Below, in pieces: positions 25,210 through 34,247 of a stretch of DNA of 64,000 bases. The stretch is from Hymenobacter sp. 15J16-1T3B (GTDB taxonomy: Bacteria > Bacteroidota > Bacteroidia > Cytophagales > Hymenobacteraceae), in contig NZ_JAJFAV010000004.1 in assembly GCF_020711235.1 (NCBI RefSeq), positions 62,001 through 126,000 on the forward strand. Direction: 5' to 3'. The first letter of the stretch is position 1; each line of letters begins with the position of its first letter. The translations under genes were made by a program, and so were the position numbers. A model generated the notes under the pieces. That model saw only the letters and a list, made by a program, of their open reading frames with translations, searched no databases and had not been told where the DNA came from.

Positions 25210-26154
25210 TTAGTCGGCCCCCTTGCCGAACTGGGCCAAGCCTTCGAGCACCCATTCCTGCACCTTGGGCGTGCTCACGCCCTGGCCCAGCTGGTACTTG
25301 GCGAAGGCCACCACCCGGCCGTCGGCCATGTCGACGAGCTGGTAGGCGTGGTTCTTGTTCAGCAGGACGTAGCGGGCGTACAGGTAGCGGGCATCGGCGG
25401 CGCGCACCGCTTCTTCGATGACGGCGCGCGGCACCACCTGCACCGGGTAGGGGTAAAGCTCGGCCACCCGCGCCGGCGTCAGGTCTGCGGGCAGCAGCTC
25501 CTGGTCCAGCAACAGGGTTTTGGTCCGGCCGGCGGGGCCGGCGGCCAGCTCGGCCCGCAGGCCCTGGCGGTATTGCTGGTCGGATACTCCGCCGGCGCGG
25601 GCCAGCAGGTAGCGCTGCATCTGCTGCAGGGTGTTCAGCAGGTCGCTGGCCGCAAACTGGTCGTGGAAGCGGCGCACCAGCACCGACTGGGTGGTGTAGT
25701 AGCAGCCCAGTACCGTCTCGACGTGCACGTTCTTCTTGCCCGGCGTTTTCTGGTGCACGTTCAAAAACACGGCTGGGCACACGTCGTTGTAGGTATCCGC
25801 CTGCCCGGCTTTCAGCACCAGCCGGGGCTGGCCGTCGGCGAGCAGGCTGTCGAGCTGCGCCGGCGTACGCACCTGCACCTGCGGCGAAAACGTCCAGAAC
25901 TGCCCCGCCTGGCGCATGTGCTCGTTGAAGGTGGCTATGTCGGCCCGCAGCGTGGCAAACAGCTCCGGCTTCTTGGCCGACACCTTCGCCACGAAGGGCG
26001 GTACGTCTTCCAGCAGCAGCACCAGCGGCATGGTGCGCAGCGGCCCGAAGCTCGCATAGTCGGTGGGGAAGAAGGGGACGTGGGCTTCCTGGGCGTGGCC
26101 GCGGTGGGCCAGCAGCAAGCTTAGGCAGCCCAGCAACAAAATGCGTAAACGCAT
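25210..26154 (-). CDS. Secreted protein of unknown function (paralogue of the gene at 21415)
   Basis: The 314-residue protein has a signal peptide (MRLRILLLGCLSLLLAHRGHAQ). It shares the C-terminal block with the protein at 21415-22404: KTLLLDQELLPADL, ELYPYPVQVVPRAVIEEAV, DARYLYARYVLLNKNHAYQL and AKYQLG. The N-terminal part differs more (VLLLEDVPPFVAK; LFATLRADIA). I cannot name the family; the conservation of YPYPVQVV suggests a structural role. It ends 406 bases from the ABC-F gene and is transcribed toward it. Confidence 0.72.
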   Translation of the reverse strand: MRLRILLLGCLSLLLAHRGHAQEAHVPFFPTDYASFGPLRTMPLVLLLEDVPPFVAKVSAKKPELFATLRADIATFNEHMRQAGQFWTFSPQVQVRTPAQLDSLLADGQPRLVLKAGQADTYNDVCPAVFLNVHQKTPGKKNVHVETVLGCYYTTQSVLVRRFHDQFAASDLLNTLQQMQRYLLARAGGVSDQQYRQGLRAELAAGPAGRTKTLLLDQELLPADLTPARVAELYPYPVQVVPRAVIEEAVRAADARYLYARYVLLNKNHAYQLVDMADGRVVAFAKYQLGQGVSTPKVQEWVLEGLAQFGKGAD

Positions 26155-26276
26155 GGAATAGCAAGGGAAAGCAGCCGGCGAACCGGTATTGAACCCGCAA
26201 GATACTTCCCGGGCGGCAACAGCCGGTTGTCGGCTCCCGGTTCGGCCGGCCCGCCGCGGAACCCGCCGGGCATAGA

Positions 26277-26301
26277 AAAAGCCGGGGACGGTCCGGCTTT
26301 T
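26277..26301. terminator. Bidirectional terminator hairpin
   Basis: The 9-bp stem AAAAGCCGG (26277-26285) pairs with CCGGCTTTT (26293-26301) around a 7-base loop. It lies between the minus-strand gene ending at 26349 and the next minus-strand gene starting at 26154, with A/T runs on both sides. Confidence 0.65.
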
Positions 26302-26348
26302 CCATGGATAGCAATAGGTGTAATTCGGCGAGTAGGAGGAGAGGGGGC

Positions 26349-26693
26349 TTAGCCCTGGGCCGCCGCTGGCTTCTGGGCGGGCCGGGCCGCCGCGTCGGTT
26401 TCGGCGTCGGTGAGGCGGTAGCGCTGGCGGCGCACCGCGTCGGGCCCGAAGACCAGCTTGGCGGCTTTGTTGAGCTGCTGGGCGTAACCGAAGGCCGCGT
26501 TCTGCACCTTCACGTAGGTGTCGGTGCCTTCCTGGTTGCTGCCCTTGCGCATCTCGTGGGCCGTGTCCACCGAGTCGAGGCGGGCGGCCAGGGCTTTGAG
26601 GCCGGCCAGCTGCGGGGCCGAGTAGCCCTCGGTGGCCAGCTCGGCCTTGTCGCGCTCGGCGGCCTGGGCGGCCATGTCGAGCAGCAGGCGCAT
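26349..26693 (-). CDS. Small hypothetical protein downstream of methylmalonyl-CoA mutase
   Basis: The 114-residue protein starts 15 bases after the mutase large-subunit stop and in the same reading frame, with only five sense codons between that stop and its ATG. It is helical and charged (MAAQAAERDKAEL; LKALAARLDSVDT; AAFGYAQQLNKAAKL), with a disordered Ala/Pro tail. There is no signal peptide. I do not recognise it. It is probably the last gene of the mutase operon, ended by the terminator at 26277-26301. A role with the mutase is only inferred from position. Confidence 0.6.
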   Translation of the reverse strand: MRLLLDMAAQAAERDKAELATEGYSAPQLAGLKALAARLDSVDTAHEMRKGSNQEGTDTYVKVQNAAFGYAQQLNKAAKLVFGPDAVRRQRYRLTDAETDAAARPAQKPAAAQG

Positions 26694-26708
26694 TTCTTCG
26701 GGGTCGAC

Positions 26709-28835
26709 CTATTCCACGGCGCTCAGCTTCCCCAAAATCTCCTGCGCCGCTACGGCAATGACGGTGCCGGGGCCGTAGATGCCGGTCACGCCGGCGTCGT
26801 AGAGGAACTGGTAGTCTTGGGCGGGGATGACGCCGCCGGCAATGACGAGGATGTCTTCGCGGCCGAGCTTGGCCAACTCGTCGATGAGCTGGGGCACGAG
26901 GGTTTTGTGGCCGGCGGCCAGCGAGGACACGCCCACCACGTGCACGTCGTTTTCGGCGGCTTGGCGGGCTACTTCCTCGGGCGTCTGAAACAGGGGGGCA
27001 ATGTCCACGTCGAAGCCCACGTCGGCGAAGGAGGTGGCAATGACTTTGGCGCCGCGGTCGTGGCCGTCCTGGCCCATTTTGGCCACCATCATGCGGGGGC
27101 GGCGGCCTTCTTTCTGGCTGAACTCGTCGGCCAGCTGCCGGGCCTTGGCAAATTCCTGGTCGTAGTCCATTTCGGCGGAGTACACGCCCGAGACGGTGCG
27201 GATGGTGGCCTGGTGGCGGCCGAAGACGGTTTCGAGCGCGTCGGAGATTTCGCCCAGGGTGGCGCGCAGGCGGGCGGCCTGCACCGCCAGGTCGAGCAAA
27301 TTGCCCGGGCCGGAACGGGCGGCCTCGGTCAGCGCGGCCAGGGCCTGCTGCACGGCGGCGTTGTCGCGCTCCGAGCGAATCTTGTTCAGGCGCGCAATCT
27401 GCGACTCGCGCACGGCGGCGTTGTCGATGTCGAGGATTTCAATGTCGGTCTTCTCGTCGACCTGGTACTTGTTGACGCCGACGATGATTTCCTTGCCCGA
27501 GTCGATGCGGGCCTGCTTGCGGGCGGCGGCTTCCTCGATGCGCAGCTTGGGCAGCCCGGTTTCAATGGCCTTGGCCATGCCGCCGAGCTGTTCGACTTCC
27601 TGGATGAGCGCCCAGGCCTTTTCGGCCAGCTCGTGGGTAAGCGTTTCCACGTAGTAGGAGCCGCCCCAGGGGTCCACCACGCGGGTGATGTCGGTTTCGT
27701 GCTGCAGGTAGAGCTGGGTGTTGCGGGCAATGCGGGCCGAGAAGTCGGTGGGCAGGGCAATGGCCTCGTCCAGGGCGTTGGTGTGTAGGCTCTGGGTGCC
27801 GCCCAGGGCCGCGGCCAGGGCTTCCACGGTGGTGCGGGCCACGTTGTTGAACGGGTCCTGCTCGGTGAGCGAGTAGCCCGAGGTCTGGCAGTGGGTGCGC
27901 AGGGCCAGGGACTTGGGGTTTTCGGCCCCGAACTGCTTGATGAGCTTGGCCCAGAGCAGGCGGCCGGCGCGCATCTTGGCAATTTCCATGAAGTGGTTCA
28001 TGCCGATGGCCCAGAAGAACGACAGGCGCGGCGCAAACTGGTCGATGGTCATGCCCGCTTTGAGGCCGGCCCGCACGTACTCCACGCCGTCGGCCAGGGT
28101 GTAGGCCAGCTCCAGGTCGGCGGTGGCCCCGGCTTCCTGCATGTGGTAGCCCGAGATGCTGATGGAGTTGAACTTGGGCATCTTCTGCGCCGTGTAGCTG
28201 AAGATGTCGGCAATGATGCGCATCGACGGCTCGGGCGGGTAGATGTAGGTGTTGCGCACCATGAACTCCTTCAGAATGTCGTTCTGAATGGTGCCGGCCA
28301 GCTTCTCGGGCGCCACGCCCTGCTCCTCGGCCGCCACGATGTAGAAGGCCAGCACCGGCAGCACCGCCCCGTTCATGGTCATCGACACCGACATCTGGTC
28401 CAGCGGAATCTGGTCGAAGAGAATCTTCATGTCCTCCACCGAGTCGATGGCTACGCCGGCCTTGCCCACGTCGCCGACGACGCGCGGGTGGTCGGAGTCG
28501 TAGCCGCGGTGCGTAGCCAGGTCGAAGGCAACCGACAGGCCCTTCTGCCCGCCGGCGAGGTTGCGGCGGTAGAAGGCATTCGATTCCTCGGCCGTGCTGA
28601 AGCCCGCGTACTGGCGGATGGTCCAGGGGTTCTGCACGTACATCGTGGAGTACGGCCCGCGCAGGTAAGGCGCCTGCCCGGCCCCGAAGCCCAGGTGGTC
28701 GAGCGGGGCCACGTCGTTGGCGGTGTAGTAGCCCTTGAGGTCAATGCCTTCGGGCGTGGGGGAGGAGGCGGGCTGCACCGGCGGCGCGGGTTGCGGCGCG
28801 GCGTCGTAGGGAATATGGGCGAAGTCGGGTTTCAT
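26709..28835 (-). CDS. Methylmalonyl-CoA mutase large (alpha, catalytic) subunit
   Basis: The 708-residue subunit has a TIM-barrel catalytic domain ([47 protein letters not shown]) and a C-terminal B12-binding domain with the cobalamin-ligating DGHDRG motif (residues 590-595, His592). It interconverts (R)-methylmalonyl-CoA and succinyl-CoA with adenosylcobalamin. The intact catalytic and B12 motifs mark it as the active chain of the heterodimer. The small subunit lies upstream on the same strand, separated by a palindromic element; MeaB is at 5332. Confidence 0.96.
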   Translation of the reverse strand: MKPDFAHIPYDAAPQPAPPVQPASSPTPEGIDLKGYYTANDVAPLDHLGFGAGQAPYLRGPYSTMYVQNPWTIRQYAGFSTAEESNAFYRRNLAGGQKGLSVAFDLATHRGYDSDHPRVVGDVGKAGVAIDSVEDMKILFDQIPLDQMSVSMTMNGAVLPVLAFYIVAAEEQGVAPEKLAGTIQNDILKEFMVRNTYIYPPEPSMRIIADIFSYTAQKMPKFNSISISGYHMQEAGATADLELAYTLADGVEYVRAGLKAGMTIDQFAPRLSFFWAIGMNHFMEIAKMRAGRLLWAKLIKQFGAENPKSLALRTHCQTSGYSLTEQDPFNNVARTTVEALAAALGGTQSLHTNALDEAIALPTDFSARIARNTQLYLQHETDITRVVDPWGGSYYVETLTHELAEKAWALIQEVEQLGGMAKAIETGLPKLRIEEAAARKQARIDSGKEIIVGVNKYQVDEKTDIEILDIDNAAVRESQIARLNKIRSERDNAAVQQALAALTEAARSGPGNLLDLAVQAARLRATLGEISDALETVFGRHQATIRTVSGVYSAEMDYDQEFAKARQLADEFSQKEGRRPRMMVAKMGQDGHDRGAKVIATSFADVGFDVDIAPLFQTPEEVARQAAENDVHVVGVSSLAAGHKTLVPQLIDELAKLGREDILVIAGGVIPAQDYQFLYDAGVTGIYGPGTVIAVAAQEILGKLSAVE

Positions 28836-28891
28836 GGAGTCTGGCTGGGGCCGCGGCGGGCCGCTGGCTAGTCGTTGCCTAAATCAGTCGT

Positions 28892-28994
28892 CTGTCATCC
28901 TGAGCGCAGCGAAGGACCTTATCACGTTTGATAGTAACATCCGACGCCTGTCGTTCTTCGGTGATAAGGTCCTTCGCTGCGCTCAGGATGACAG
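28892..28994. repeat. Palindromic element, family A, perfect 34-bp arms
   Basis: Arms 28892-28925 (CTGTCATCCTGAGCGCAGCG ... AAGGACCTTATCAC) and 28961-28994 are perfect reverse complements over 34 bp around a 35-base loop. The element sits between the two mutase subunit genes. It is the cleanest copy of family A in the window. Confidence 0.92.
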
Positions 28995-29011
28995 GCGTAT
29001 GGTCTACTGCC

Positions 29012-30835
29012 TTATCGTCCTTGCAGACGGGCTAACACATCATCCGTGCTGTAGCCCGACACGGTGAATTCCTTGAAGCCAAAGTATTTCACCGCGTCCT
29101 GCATGGTGGGCAGGTCGCAGGCCAGGAGCACGGGAGCCTCGTGCTGCAGCTGCTCACCGTCCTCCTCGCTGTCGTCGGGACGGTTGCGCACGAAATCGGC
29201 GAACTGCTGGAACTGCTCGGGCCGCGCCGACATCAGCGTGGCTTCCTCGGGCGAGGAGAAGAGCAGCGAAAGGTCGCCCTTGGCCGGCAGCTCCGACATG
29301 GCGGGGCGCTGCTCGGCGGGCAGCAGGCGCACGAAGGAGTCGTAGATCTGCTGAATGGTGTCGGTGCCGAGCAGCACCACGGCGGCTTTCTTCTTTTTGA
29401 GCTCCTTGCGGATGAAGTGCATGGCCGTGGCCAGGCGCAGCACTTCCGAGGGGTACGCCGCCCGCGTCGAGTCGAAGCTGCGGCTGCGCAGCAGCCGCTT
29501 GGGGTCGAAGCTGAACTGCTCGTGCAGGTTCTGGAAGCGGTTGGTGCCCACAATGACCTGCTCGCCGGTGGCAATGCGCCGGAATTCGTCCAGGGTCTTG
29601 AGGCGGATGCTCTCCATCACCTTGCCGCGGGTGACGAGGAAGCCCCCGGCCGCTTCGGTTTGCTGCAGCAGCGCCCAGGCTTCCCGGGCCAGCTGGTCGG
29701 TGAGCGTCTCAATGAAGTAAGAGCCAGCGGCGGGGTCGGCCACGCGGTCGAGGTAGGCTTCTTCGCGCAGAATCACCGGCACGTTGCGGGCAATGCGGGC
29801 CGAAAACTCGCTGGGCTCGGCGTAGAGGCTGTCGTAGGGCGTGACGGAAATCGAGTCGGCCCCGCCGAGCACCGCGCTCATGGCCTCGGTGGTCACGCGC
29901 AGCATGTTGGTGTAGGGGTCCAGGGTGGTCTGCGTCCACGACGAGGTGGTGGCGTGAATGCGCAGCGTGGCGGCCACCTCGGGCCGCACCCCGAAGGCGT
30001 GCAGCACCGTGGCCCAGAGCCGGCGCAGGGCGCGCAGCTTGGCAATTTCGGTGAAGTAGCTCGGCCCGATGCTCACGTGGAAGTGCAGGGCCGCGGCCAC
30101 GGCCGTGGCGTCGATGTCAAGGTCGTGGGCCGTCAGGTTGTCCAGAAACGACACGGCAATGCTGAGCGAGTAGGCCAGCTGCTGCACGGGCGTGGCGCCG
30201 CGGTTGCCGAAAAAGGCCGCGTTGATGGCCAGCGGGAAAAACTCCGGCAGGTGGCGCGTCAGCTGCAGGCAGCGCAGCAGCGCGTGGGTCTGCATGGCGT
30301 AGTCGTCGGGCAGGGTGCTGGGGCCCGGGGAGTAGCGCAGAAAACCGCGCAGCGGCGCGTTGCCGGCCGCGTCGAGCAGGCGCAGGGCAAACTCCTCGGG
30401 CTGGCGGCACACGGTGAAGCCCAGGATGGCGCTGTCCAGCGGCAGGGTGGCCGCCAGGTAGCCCAGGTCGAAGGTTTCGGGCTCGGCCAGGTCGAAGTGG
30501 GCCCCGTCGGCCCCGCCCTGCAGGGCTCGGGCCGCGTGGTCGATGGCAGCGCGGCCCTCGTTGCCGGCGGGCACCAGCACCGTGGGCAGGTTGCGCCAGG
30601 AGTTGGGGGCCGTGCGCTGGCGCTGGCGCACCTGCGGGGCGGGCAGCTCGCCCAGGGCCGCCAGGGCTTCGCGGTGGTAGAAGGGCTCCAGGGTGAGCCC
30701 GTCGGGCGTTTCCCAGCGCAGGTCGGCCGGGTCGGCCCCTTTCAGGTCGCGCGCAATGCGGGCCTGCCAGGCGGCCGAGCTCAGCGGCTCAAATTCGGAA
30801 AAGGATAAGGCGGCGGGACGGGGGCTGTCGGACAT
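29012..30835 (-). CDS. Methylmalonyl-CoA mutase small (beta) subunit
   Basis: The 607-residue protein is the mutase beta chain: WRNLPTVLVPAGN, a barrel with FFGNRGATP, ATTSSWTQTTLDPYTNML, SISVTPYDSLYAEP and RVADPAAGSYFIETL all match the family. The B12-binding C-terminus lacks the DxHxxG motif, as expected for the non-catalytic subunit. It dimerises with the large subunit at 26709. The ATG at 30835 (MSDSPRPAAL) is used; longer readings add unrelated sequence. A divergent promoter region separates it from the next gene. Confidence 0.93.
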   Translation of the reverse strand: MSDSPRPAALSFSEFEPLSSAAWQARIARDLKGADPADLRWETPDGLTLEPFYHREALAALGELPAPQVRQRQRTAPNSWRNLPTVLVPAGNEGRAAIDHAARALQGGADGAHFDLAEPETFDLGYLAATLPLDSAILGFTVCRQPEEFALRLLDAAGNAPLRGFLRYSPGPSTLPDDYAMQTHALLRCLQLTRHLPEFFPLAINAAFFGNRGATPVQQLAYSLSIAVSFLDNLTAHDLDIDATAVAAALHFHVSIGPSYFTEIAKLRALRRLWATVLHAFGVRPEVAATLRIHATTSSWTQTTLDPYTNMLRVTTEAMSAVLGGADSISVTPYDSLYAEPSEFSARIARNVPVILREEAYLDRVADPAAGSYFIETLTDQLAREAWALLQQTEAAGGFLVTRGKVMESIRLKTLDEFRRIATGEQVIVGTNRFQNLHEQFSFDPKRLLRSRSFDSTRAAYPSEVLRLATAMHFIRKELKKKKAAVVLLGTDTIQQIYDSFVRLLPAEQRPAMSELPAKGDLSLLFSSPEEATLMSARPEQFQQFADFVRNRPDDSEEDGEQLQHEAPVLLACDLPTMQDAVKYFGFKEFTVSGYSTDDVLARLQGR

Positions 30836-30953
30836 AAGCGTGCTAACAGGCAGCAGACGGGCCAAAACGGCCCGCATCGGTGCCCGCAAGATACTAGCTT
30901 GCCCGCAACGATGACGCGCGGCGCCGGGTTGGGGCGCATATAGAGGCGGCCGG

Positions 30954-30961
30954 TATCTTTG
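30954..30961 (+). promoter_or_regulatory. Bacteroidota -7 promoter box
   Basis: TATCTTTG matches the TAnnTTTG consensus. A TTG (30929-30931) lies 22 bases upstream, and the gene start (30984) is 22 bases downstream. Confidence 0.6.
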
Positions 30962-30983
30962 ACGCTGGATTATTCGGTTCAGC

Positions 30984-32246
30984 ATGAAAAAACCTCTATT
31001 TCTAACGCTTTTAAGTTTGGCGTTGCACACGGCGGGTCTCGCCCAAACTGATTTTCGCCCCGGCTACGTGCTGCCCCTGACCGGCGACACCCTGCGCGGG
31101 GAGTTGGACTACCGCGGCAGCCTGCGCAGCAGCCGGCTGTGCCGCTTCCGGCCGGCGGCCGGCGCCCCCGCCACCGAGTACCGCCCCGAGCAGCTGCGCG
31201 GCTACGGCTTCGCGGGCAGCAAGCACTACGAGGCGCGGGCCGTGGCCCTGGCGGCCGGCCCCGACTCCACCCGGCTGTTTCTGGAGCGGCTGGTCAGCGG
31301 CAAGGCCGCGTTGTACTTCGTGCGCGACGACCAGGGGCAGGACCATTTTTACGTGGCCAAAGCCGGCGGCCCGCTGCGGGCTCTGCGCCAAACCTCGGGA
31401 GAAACCACCGTCGACGGCCTGCGCTACCAGCAAACCAACCGGGAATACCAAGGCGTGCTGGCCGACGTGTTCGTCGATTGCGTGACGGTGAAAGCCGGCG
31501 TGAGCAAGGTGCGCCTGAACGCGGGCGACCTGACCGCCGCCGTGCGCGGCTACAACGCCTGCAACGTGGTGCAGCCTCTGCCGCTGCTGGGCAACAACAC
31601 CCGCACGCGCATTAGCGTGGTGCTCGGCGTGGCGCAGTCCACGCTCGGCTTTGCCACCGGCAACCTGCTGTCGGAGCAAGACTTTCGCAGCCAGCCAGCC
31701 CCGGTGCTCGGCCTGGGCTTCTATTTCCCGCTGGCCAACCTGAGCGAGAAGCTGGGCCTGGCCGTGGACCTGCTCTACACCCGGGAGAAGTACCAGGAAC
31801 GCACGTTTCGGAGCAAGCAGGCGGGCTACGGCAGCGAGCAGCAAGCCAAATTCAACGATGCCTACCTCTTGTTACCGGTGCAGCTGCGCTACTCGCTGCC
31901 GCAGTTCAAGCCCGAGCCGTTTTTGCAGCTAGGCGGCAGCGTCGGCTACGCGCTACAGCTCGGCGGCGAGTACCGCTACCGCGCCCAGTTGCCGCCCTAC
32001 GACTACAACGCCTGGACGCCCATCTACACCACTGACGGGCAGGCGCGCAGTGCTGGCCTATTCAGCCGGCGGCAGCTGGCCTTCGGCGCGGTTGCCAGTA
32101 TCGGGTTGGGCAAGCTGACGGTGGCCGGGCGGCCCTTCGCCGTGGAGCTGCGGGCCGAGCGCACCAACGGCGTCACGGACGCCACCTTGTACAGCTCTTC
32201 GTTTACGCGCTTTTCCGCGCTGCTCCACGTCGGCCTGCGCAAGTAG
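30984..32246 (+). CDS. Outer membrane beta-barrel protein
   Basis: The 420-residue protein has a signal peptide (MKKPLFLTLLSLALHTAGLAQ) and a C-terminal barrel made of amphipathic strands (RISVVLGVAQSTL, LGLGFYFPL, LGLAVDLLYTREKY, YLLLPVQLRYSL, LQLGGSVGYALQ) ending in LLHVGLRK. The N-terminal ~190 residues form a separate soluble domain (GYVLPLTGDTLRGELDYRG), a layout frequent in Bacteroidota barrels. Its role is unknown. A hairpin followed by a T-run (32274-32311) ends the gene. Confidence 0.75.
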   Translation: MKKPLFLTLLSLALHTAGLAQTDFRPGYVLPLTGDTLRGELDYRGSLRSSRLCRFRPAAGAPATEYRPEQLRGYGFAGSKHYEARAVALAAGPDSTRLFLERLVSGKAALYFVRDDQGQDHFYVAKAGGPLRALRQTSGETTVDGLRYQQTNREYQGVLADVFVDCVTVKAGVSKVRLNAGDLTAAVRGYNACNVVQPLPLLGNNTRTRISVVLGVAQSTLGFATGNLLSEQDFRSQPAPVLGLGFYFPLANLSEKLGLAVDLLYTREKYQERTFRSKQAGYGSEQQAKFNDAYLLLPVQLRYSLPQFKPEPFLQLGGSVGYALQLGGEYRYRAQLPPYDYNAWTPIYTTDGQARSAGLFSRRQLAFGAVASIGLGKLTVAGRPFAVELRAERTNGVTDATLYSSSFTRFSALLHVGLRK

Positions 32247-32273
32247 CGCTGCCGCGTGGCACTGCCATCAGCC

Positions 32274-32311
32274 AGCCGCCGGCTCTGGGGTTTTGCCCGG
32301 GGCCGGCGGCT
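32274..32311 (+). terminator. Rho-independent-type terminator
   Basis: The 10-bp stem AGCCGCCGGC (32274-32283) pairs with GCCGGCGGCT (32302-32311), with inner GGG/CCC pairing, followed by ACTTTTTGG. Confidence 0.6.
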
Positions 32312-32349
32312 ACTTTTTGGCCCTCACGGGAACCAGCAGCGGCCCGCCG

Positions 32350-32357
32350 TATCTTTG
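32350..32357 (+). promoter_or_regulatory. Bacteroidota -7 promoter box
   Basis: TATCTTTG matches the consensus. Its position argues against the ATG at 32366 and for the next in-frame ATG, 32384. No well-spaced -33 TTG is present. Confidence 0.5.
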
Positions 32358-32383
32358 CGTTTTGCATGTCGTTTTTCCCCTCG

Positions 32384-33133
32384 ATGTCCCGATTTCGTTT
32401 TCGCGGCGCGGCGCTGGTACTGCTGCTGGCCGCCACGGCCTGCCAGCGCGGTGCCCTGCAGCCCAAGGCCCAACTGACCACCACGGCCCAGCCCGTGACG
32501 GCCGCCCAGCCCGCCGACCCCAAGGTGGAAGCCGTGGTGGCGCCCTACCGCCTGAAAGTCAAGCAGCAGATGGACGAGGTTATCGGCCACGCCCCAGAAG
32601 CCATCCGCAAGAACCCCGGCGAGTCACCCCTGGCCAACTTCGCCGGCGACGTGCAGCGCGAGCGGGCTGCCAAGGAGCTGGGCCAGCCCATCGACCTGGG
32701 CGTGATGACCAACGGCGGCCTGCGCGCCGAGCTGCCCGCCGGCAACATCACCACCGGCTCCATCTTCGAGCTGATGCCCTTCGAGAACGAGCTGGTCGTG
32801 CTCGACGCCCCGGCTTCGGTGGTGCAGCAGCTGTTCAACTACGCTGCGCCCATCAAAATGGCCATTTCGGGCGCCACCTACACCGTTGTCGACGGCAAGC
32901 CCACCGACATCCGCATCGGCAAGGACGTGTTTGACGCCGCCAAGGACCGCACTTACACCATTGCCATCAGCGACTACCTGGCCGGCGGCGGCGACCGGCT
33001 CGACTTCTTCCGCGCCCTGCCCCCGCGCCACACCAACGTGCTGCTGCGCACGGCCTTCAACGACCACATCCGCCAGCTCACCAAGGAAGGCAAGCCCGTG
33101 ACGGCCAAAGCCGAAGGGCGGGTGAAATTTTAA
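32384..33133 (+). CDS. 5'-nucleotidase C-terminal domain lipoprotein
   Basis: The 249-residue protein starts MSRFRFRGAALVLLLAATAC, giving a lipobox with the lipidated Cys at residue 20. After a Thr/Gln-rich spacer comes a 5'-nucleotidase C-terminal (substrate-binding) domain: ESPLANFAGDVQRERA, VMTNGGLRAELPAGN, GSIFELMPFENELV and SDYLAGGGD. In UshA-type enzymes this domain follows the metallophosphatase domain in one chain; here it is a separate gene placed before its partner (33258-34196). The two chains probably work together in nucleotide hydrolysis in the periplasm. An ATG at 32366 is an alternative start. Confidence 0.88.
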   Translation: MSRFRFRGAALVLLLAATACQRGALQPKAQLTTTAQPVTAAQPADPKVEAVVAPYRLKVKQQMDEVIGHAPEAIRKNPGESPLANFAGDVQRERAAKELGQPIDLGVMTNGGLRAELPAGNITTGSIFELMPFENELVVLDAPASVVQQLFNYAAPIKMAISGATYTVVDGKPTDIRIGKDVFDAAKDRTYTIAISDYLAGGGDRLDFFRALPPRHTNVLLRTAFNDHIRQLTKEGKPVTAKAEGRVKF

Positions 33134-33257
33134 TGTGGACAATGTGTCTGGATGCGAGTGAAAGTGAGCAATGAATGACCTCCCGGCCGCTCATTGCTGA
33201 CGAAGCCGCTACGCCGACACATTAATCACACTTCCCACATTTAATCATAGTAGAAAC

Positions 33258-34196
33258 ATGCTCCGTCGCGACTTCATCAAAACTTCGGCGCTGGGTGCGG
33301 CCGGTCTGGGCCTCGTGGGGCCGGGGCTGATCAGCTCGGCCGCCGCGGCCGCCCAGCCGGTGCGCCTCACCATTCTGCACACCAACGACATGCACTCGCG
33401 CATCGACCCCTTCCCGGTGGGCTCGGCGCAGTGGGCCGACGAGGGCGGCATGGCCCGGCGGGCGGCGCTGGTGGCCAAGATTCGGCAGGAACAGCCCAAC
33501 GTGCTGCTGCTCGACGCGGGCGACATCTGGCAGGGCACGCCCTACTTCAACTTCTTCGGTGGGGAGCTGGAATACAAGCTCATGAGCCAGATGCATTACG
33601 ACGCGGCTACCCTGGGCAACCACGACTTCGACAACGGCCTGCAAGGTCTGGAAAAGCAGTTGCCCAACGCGCAGTTTCCCTTCCTGATTGCCAACTACGA
33701 CTTCTCCCAAACGTCGCTGAAAGGCCGCTTCCAGCCCTACAAGGTGTTTGAGAAGCAGGGCGTGCGCATCGGCGTGTTCGGCGTGGGCATCGAAATGGCC
33801 GGCCTGATTTCCGACAAGAACTACGGCGCCACCAAGTACCTCGACCCCATTGCCGTGGCCCGGGAGCAGGTGCAGCACTTGCGCGGGGCCGAGAAGTGCG
33901 ACCTGGTCATCTGCCTCTCGCACCTGGGCTACAAGTACGAGTCGGCCAAGGTGGACGACCACAAGCTGGCCGCCGGCGCCCCGGGCATCGACCTGATCAT
34001 CGGCGGGCATACCCACACTTTTCTCGACGCGCCGACGGTGGTGGAAGGGCCGCAGGGCCACAAGACCCTGGTGAACCAGGTGGGCTGGTCCGGTATCAAA
34101 CTTGGACGAATCGACTACGTGTTTGACCGCGCCACAAACCGCAAAGGAGTGGCAGCGGCTGAGTCGTTGAGTATCAACGCTTCAGCGCTGAGCTAG
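33258..34196 (+). CDS. 5'-nucleotidase metallophosphatase domain, Tat-exported
   Basis: The 312-residue protein starts with a twin-arginine signal (RRDFIKTSALGAAGLGLVG). The metallophosphatase motifs are complete: ILHTNDMHS, DAGDIWQGTPYF, LGNHDFDNG, and GGHTHTFLD. It stops before any C-terminal nucleotidase domain. The domain that UshA-like proteins carry in cis is in the preceding gene. It should hydrolyse nucleotides or related phosphoesters in the periplasm as a folded, metal-loaded protein. A palindrome and then dnaA follow. Confidence 0.92.
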   Translation: MLRRDFIKTSALGAAGLGLVGPGLISSAAAAAQPVRLTILHTNDMHSRIDPFPVGSAQWADEGGMARRAALVAKIRQEQPNVLLLDAGDIWQGTPYFNFFGGELEYKLMSQMHYDAATLGNHDFDNGLQGLEKQLPNAQFPFLIANYDFSQTSLKGRFQPYKVFEKQGVRIGVFGVGIEMAGLISDKNYGATKYLDPIAVAREQVQHLRGAEKCDLVICLSHLGYKYESAKVDDHKLAAGAPGIDLIIGGHTHTFLDAPTVVEGPQGHKTLVNQVGWSGIKLGRIDYVFDRATNRKGVAAAESLSINASALS

Positions 34197-34223
34197 CGGA
34201 AATCAGTTTGGCGCTCTGCCGAC

Positions 34224-34232
34224 TTTTCCACA
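34224..34232 (+). promoter_or_regulatory. DnaA-box-like 9-mer upstream of dnaA
   Basis: TTTTCCACA fits TTWTNCACA and differs from TTATCCACA at one position. It lies about 95 bases before the dnaA start. A single box supports autoregulation, but no cluster or AT-rich unwinding region indicating oriC is visible. Confidence 0.4.
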
Positions 34233-34247
34233 TTTTTGTCTCCCCCT

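Noticed and set aside
29141-30808. Plus-strand frame opposite the mutase beta subunit
   Set aside because: Antisense of a clear mutase subunit with no domain.
33215-33250. DnaA-box cluster upstream of the metallophosphatase gene
   Set aside because: TTAATCACA and TTCCCACA are each off consensus, and two weak matches in AT-rich DNA are not a cluster.
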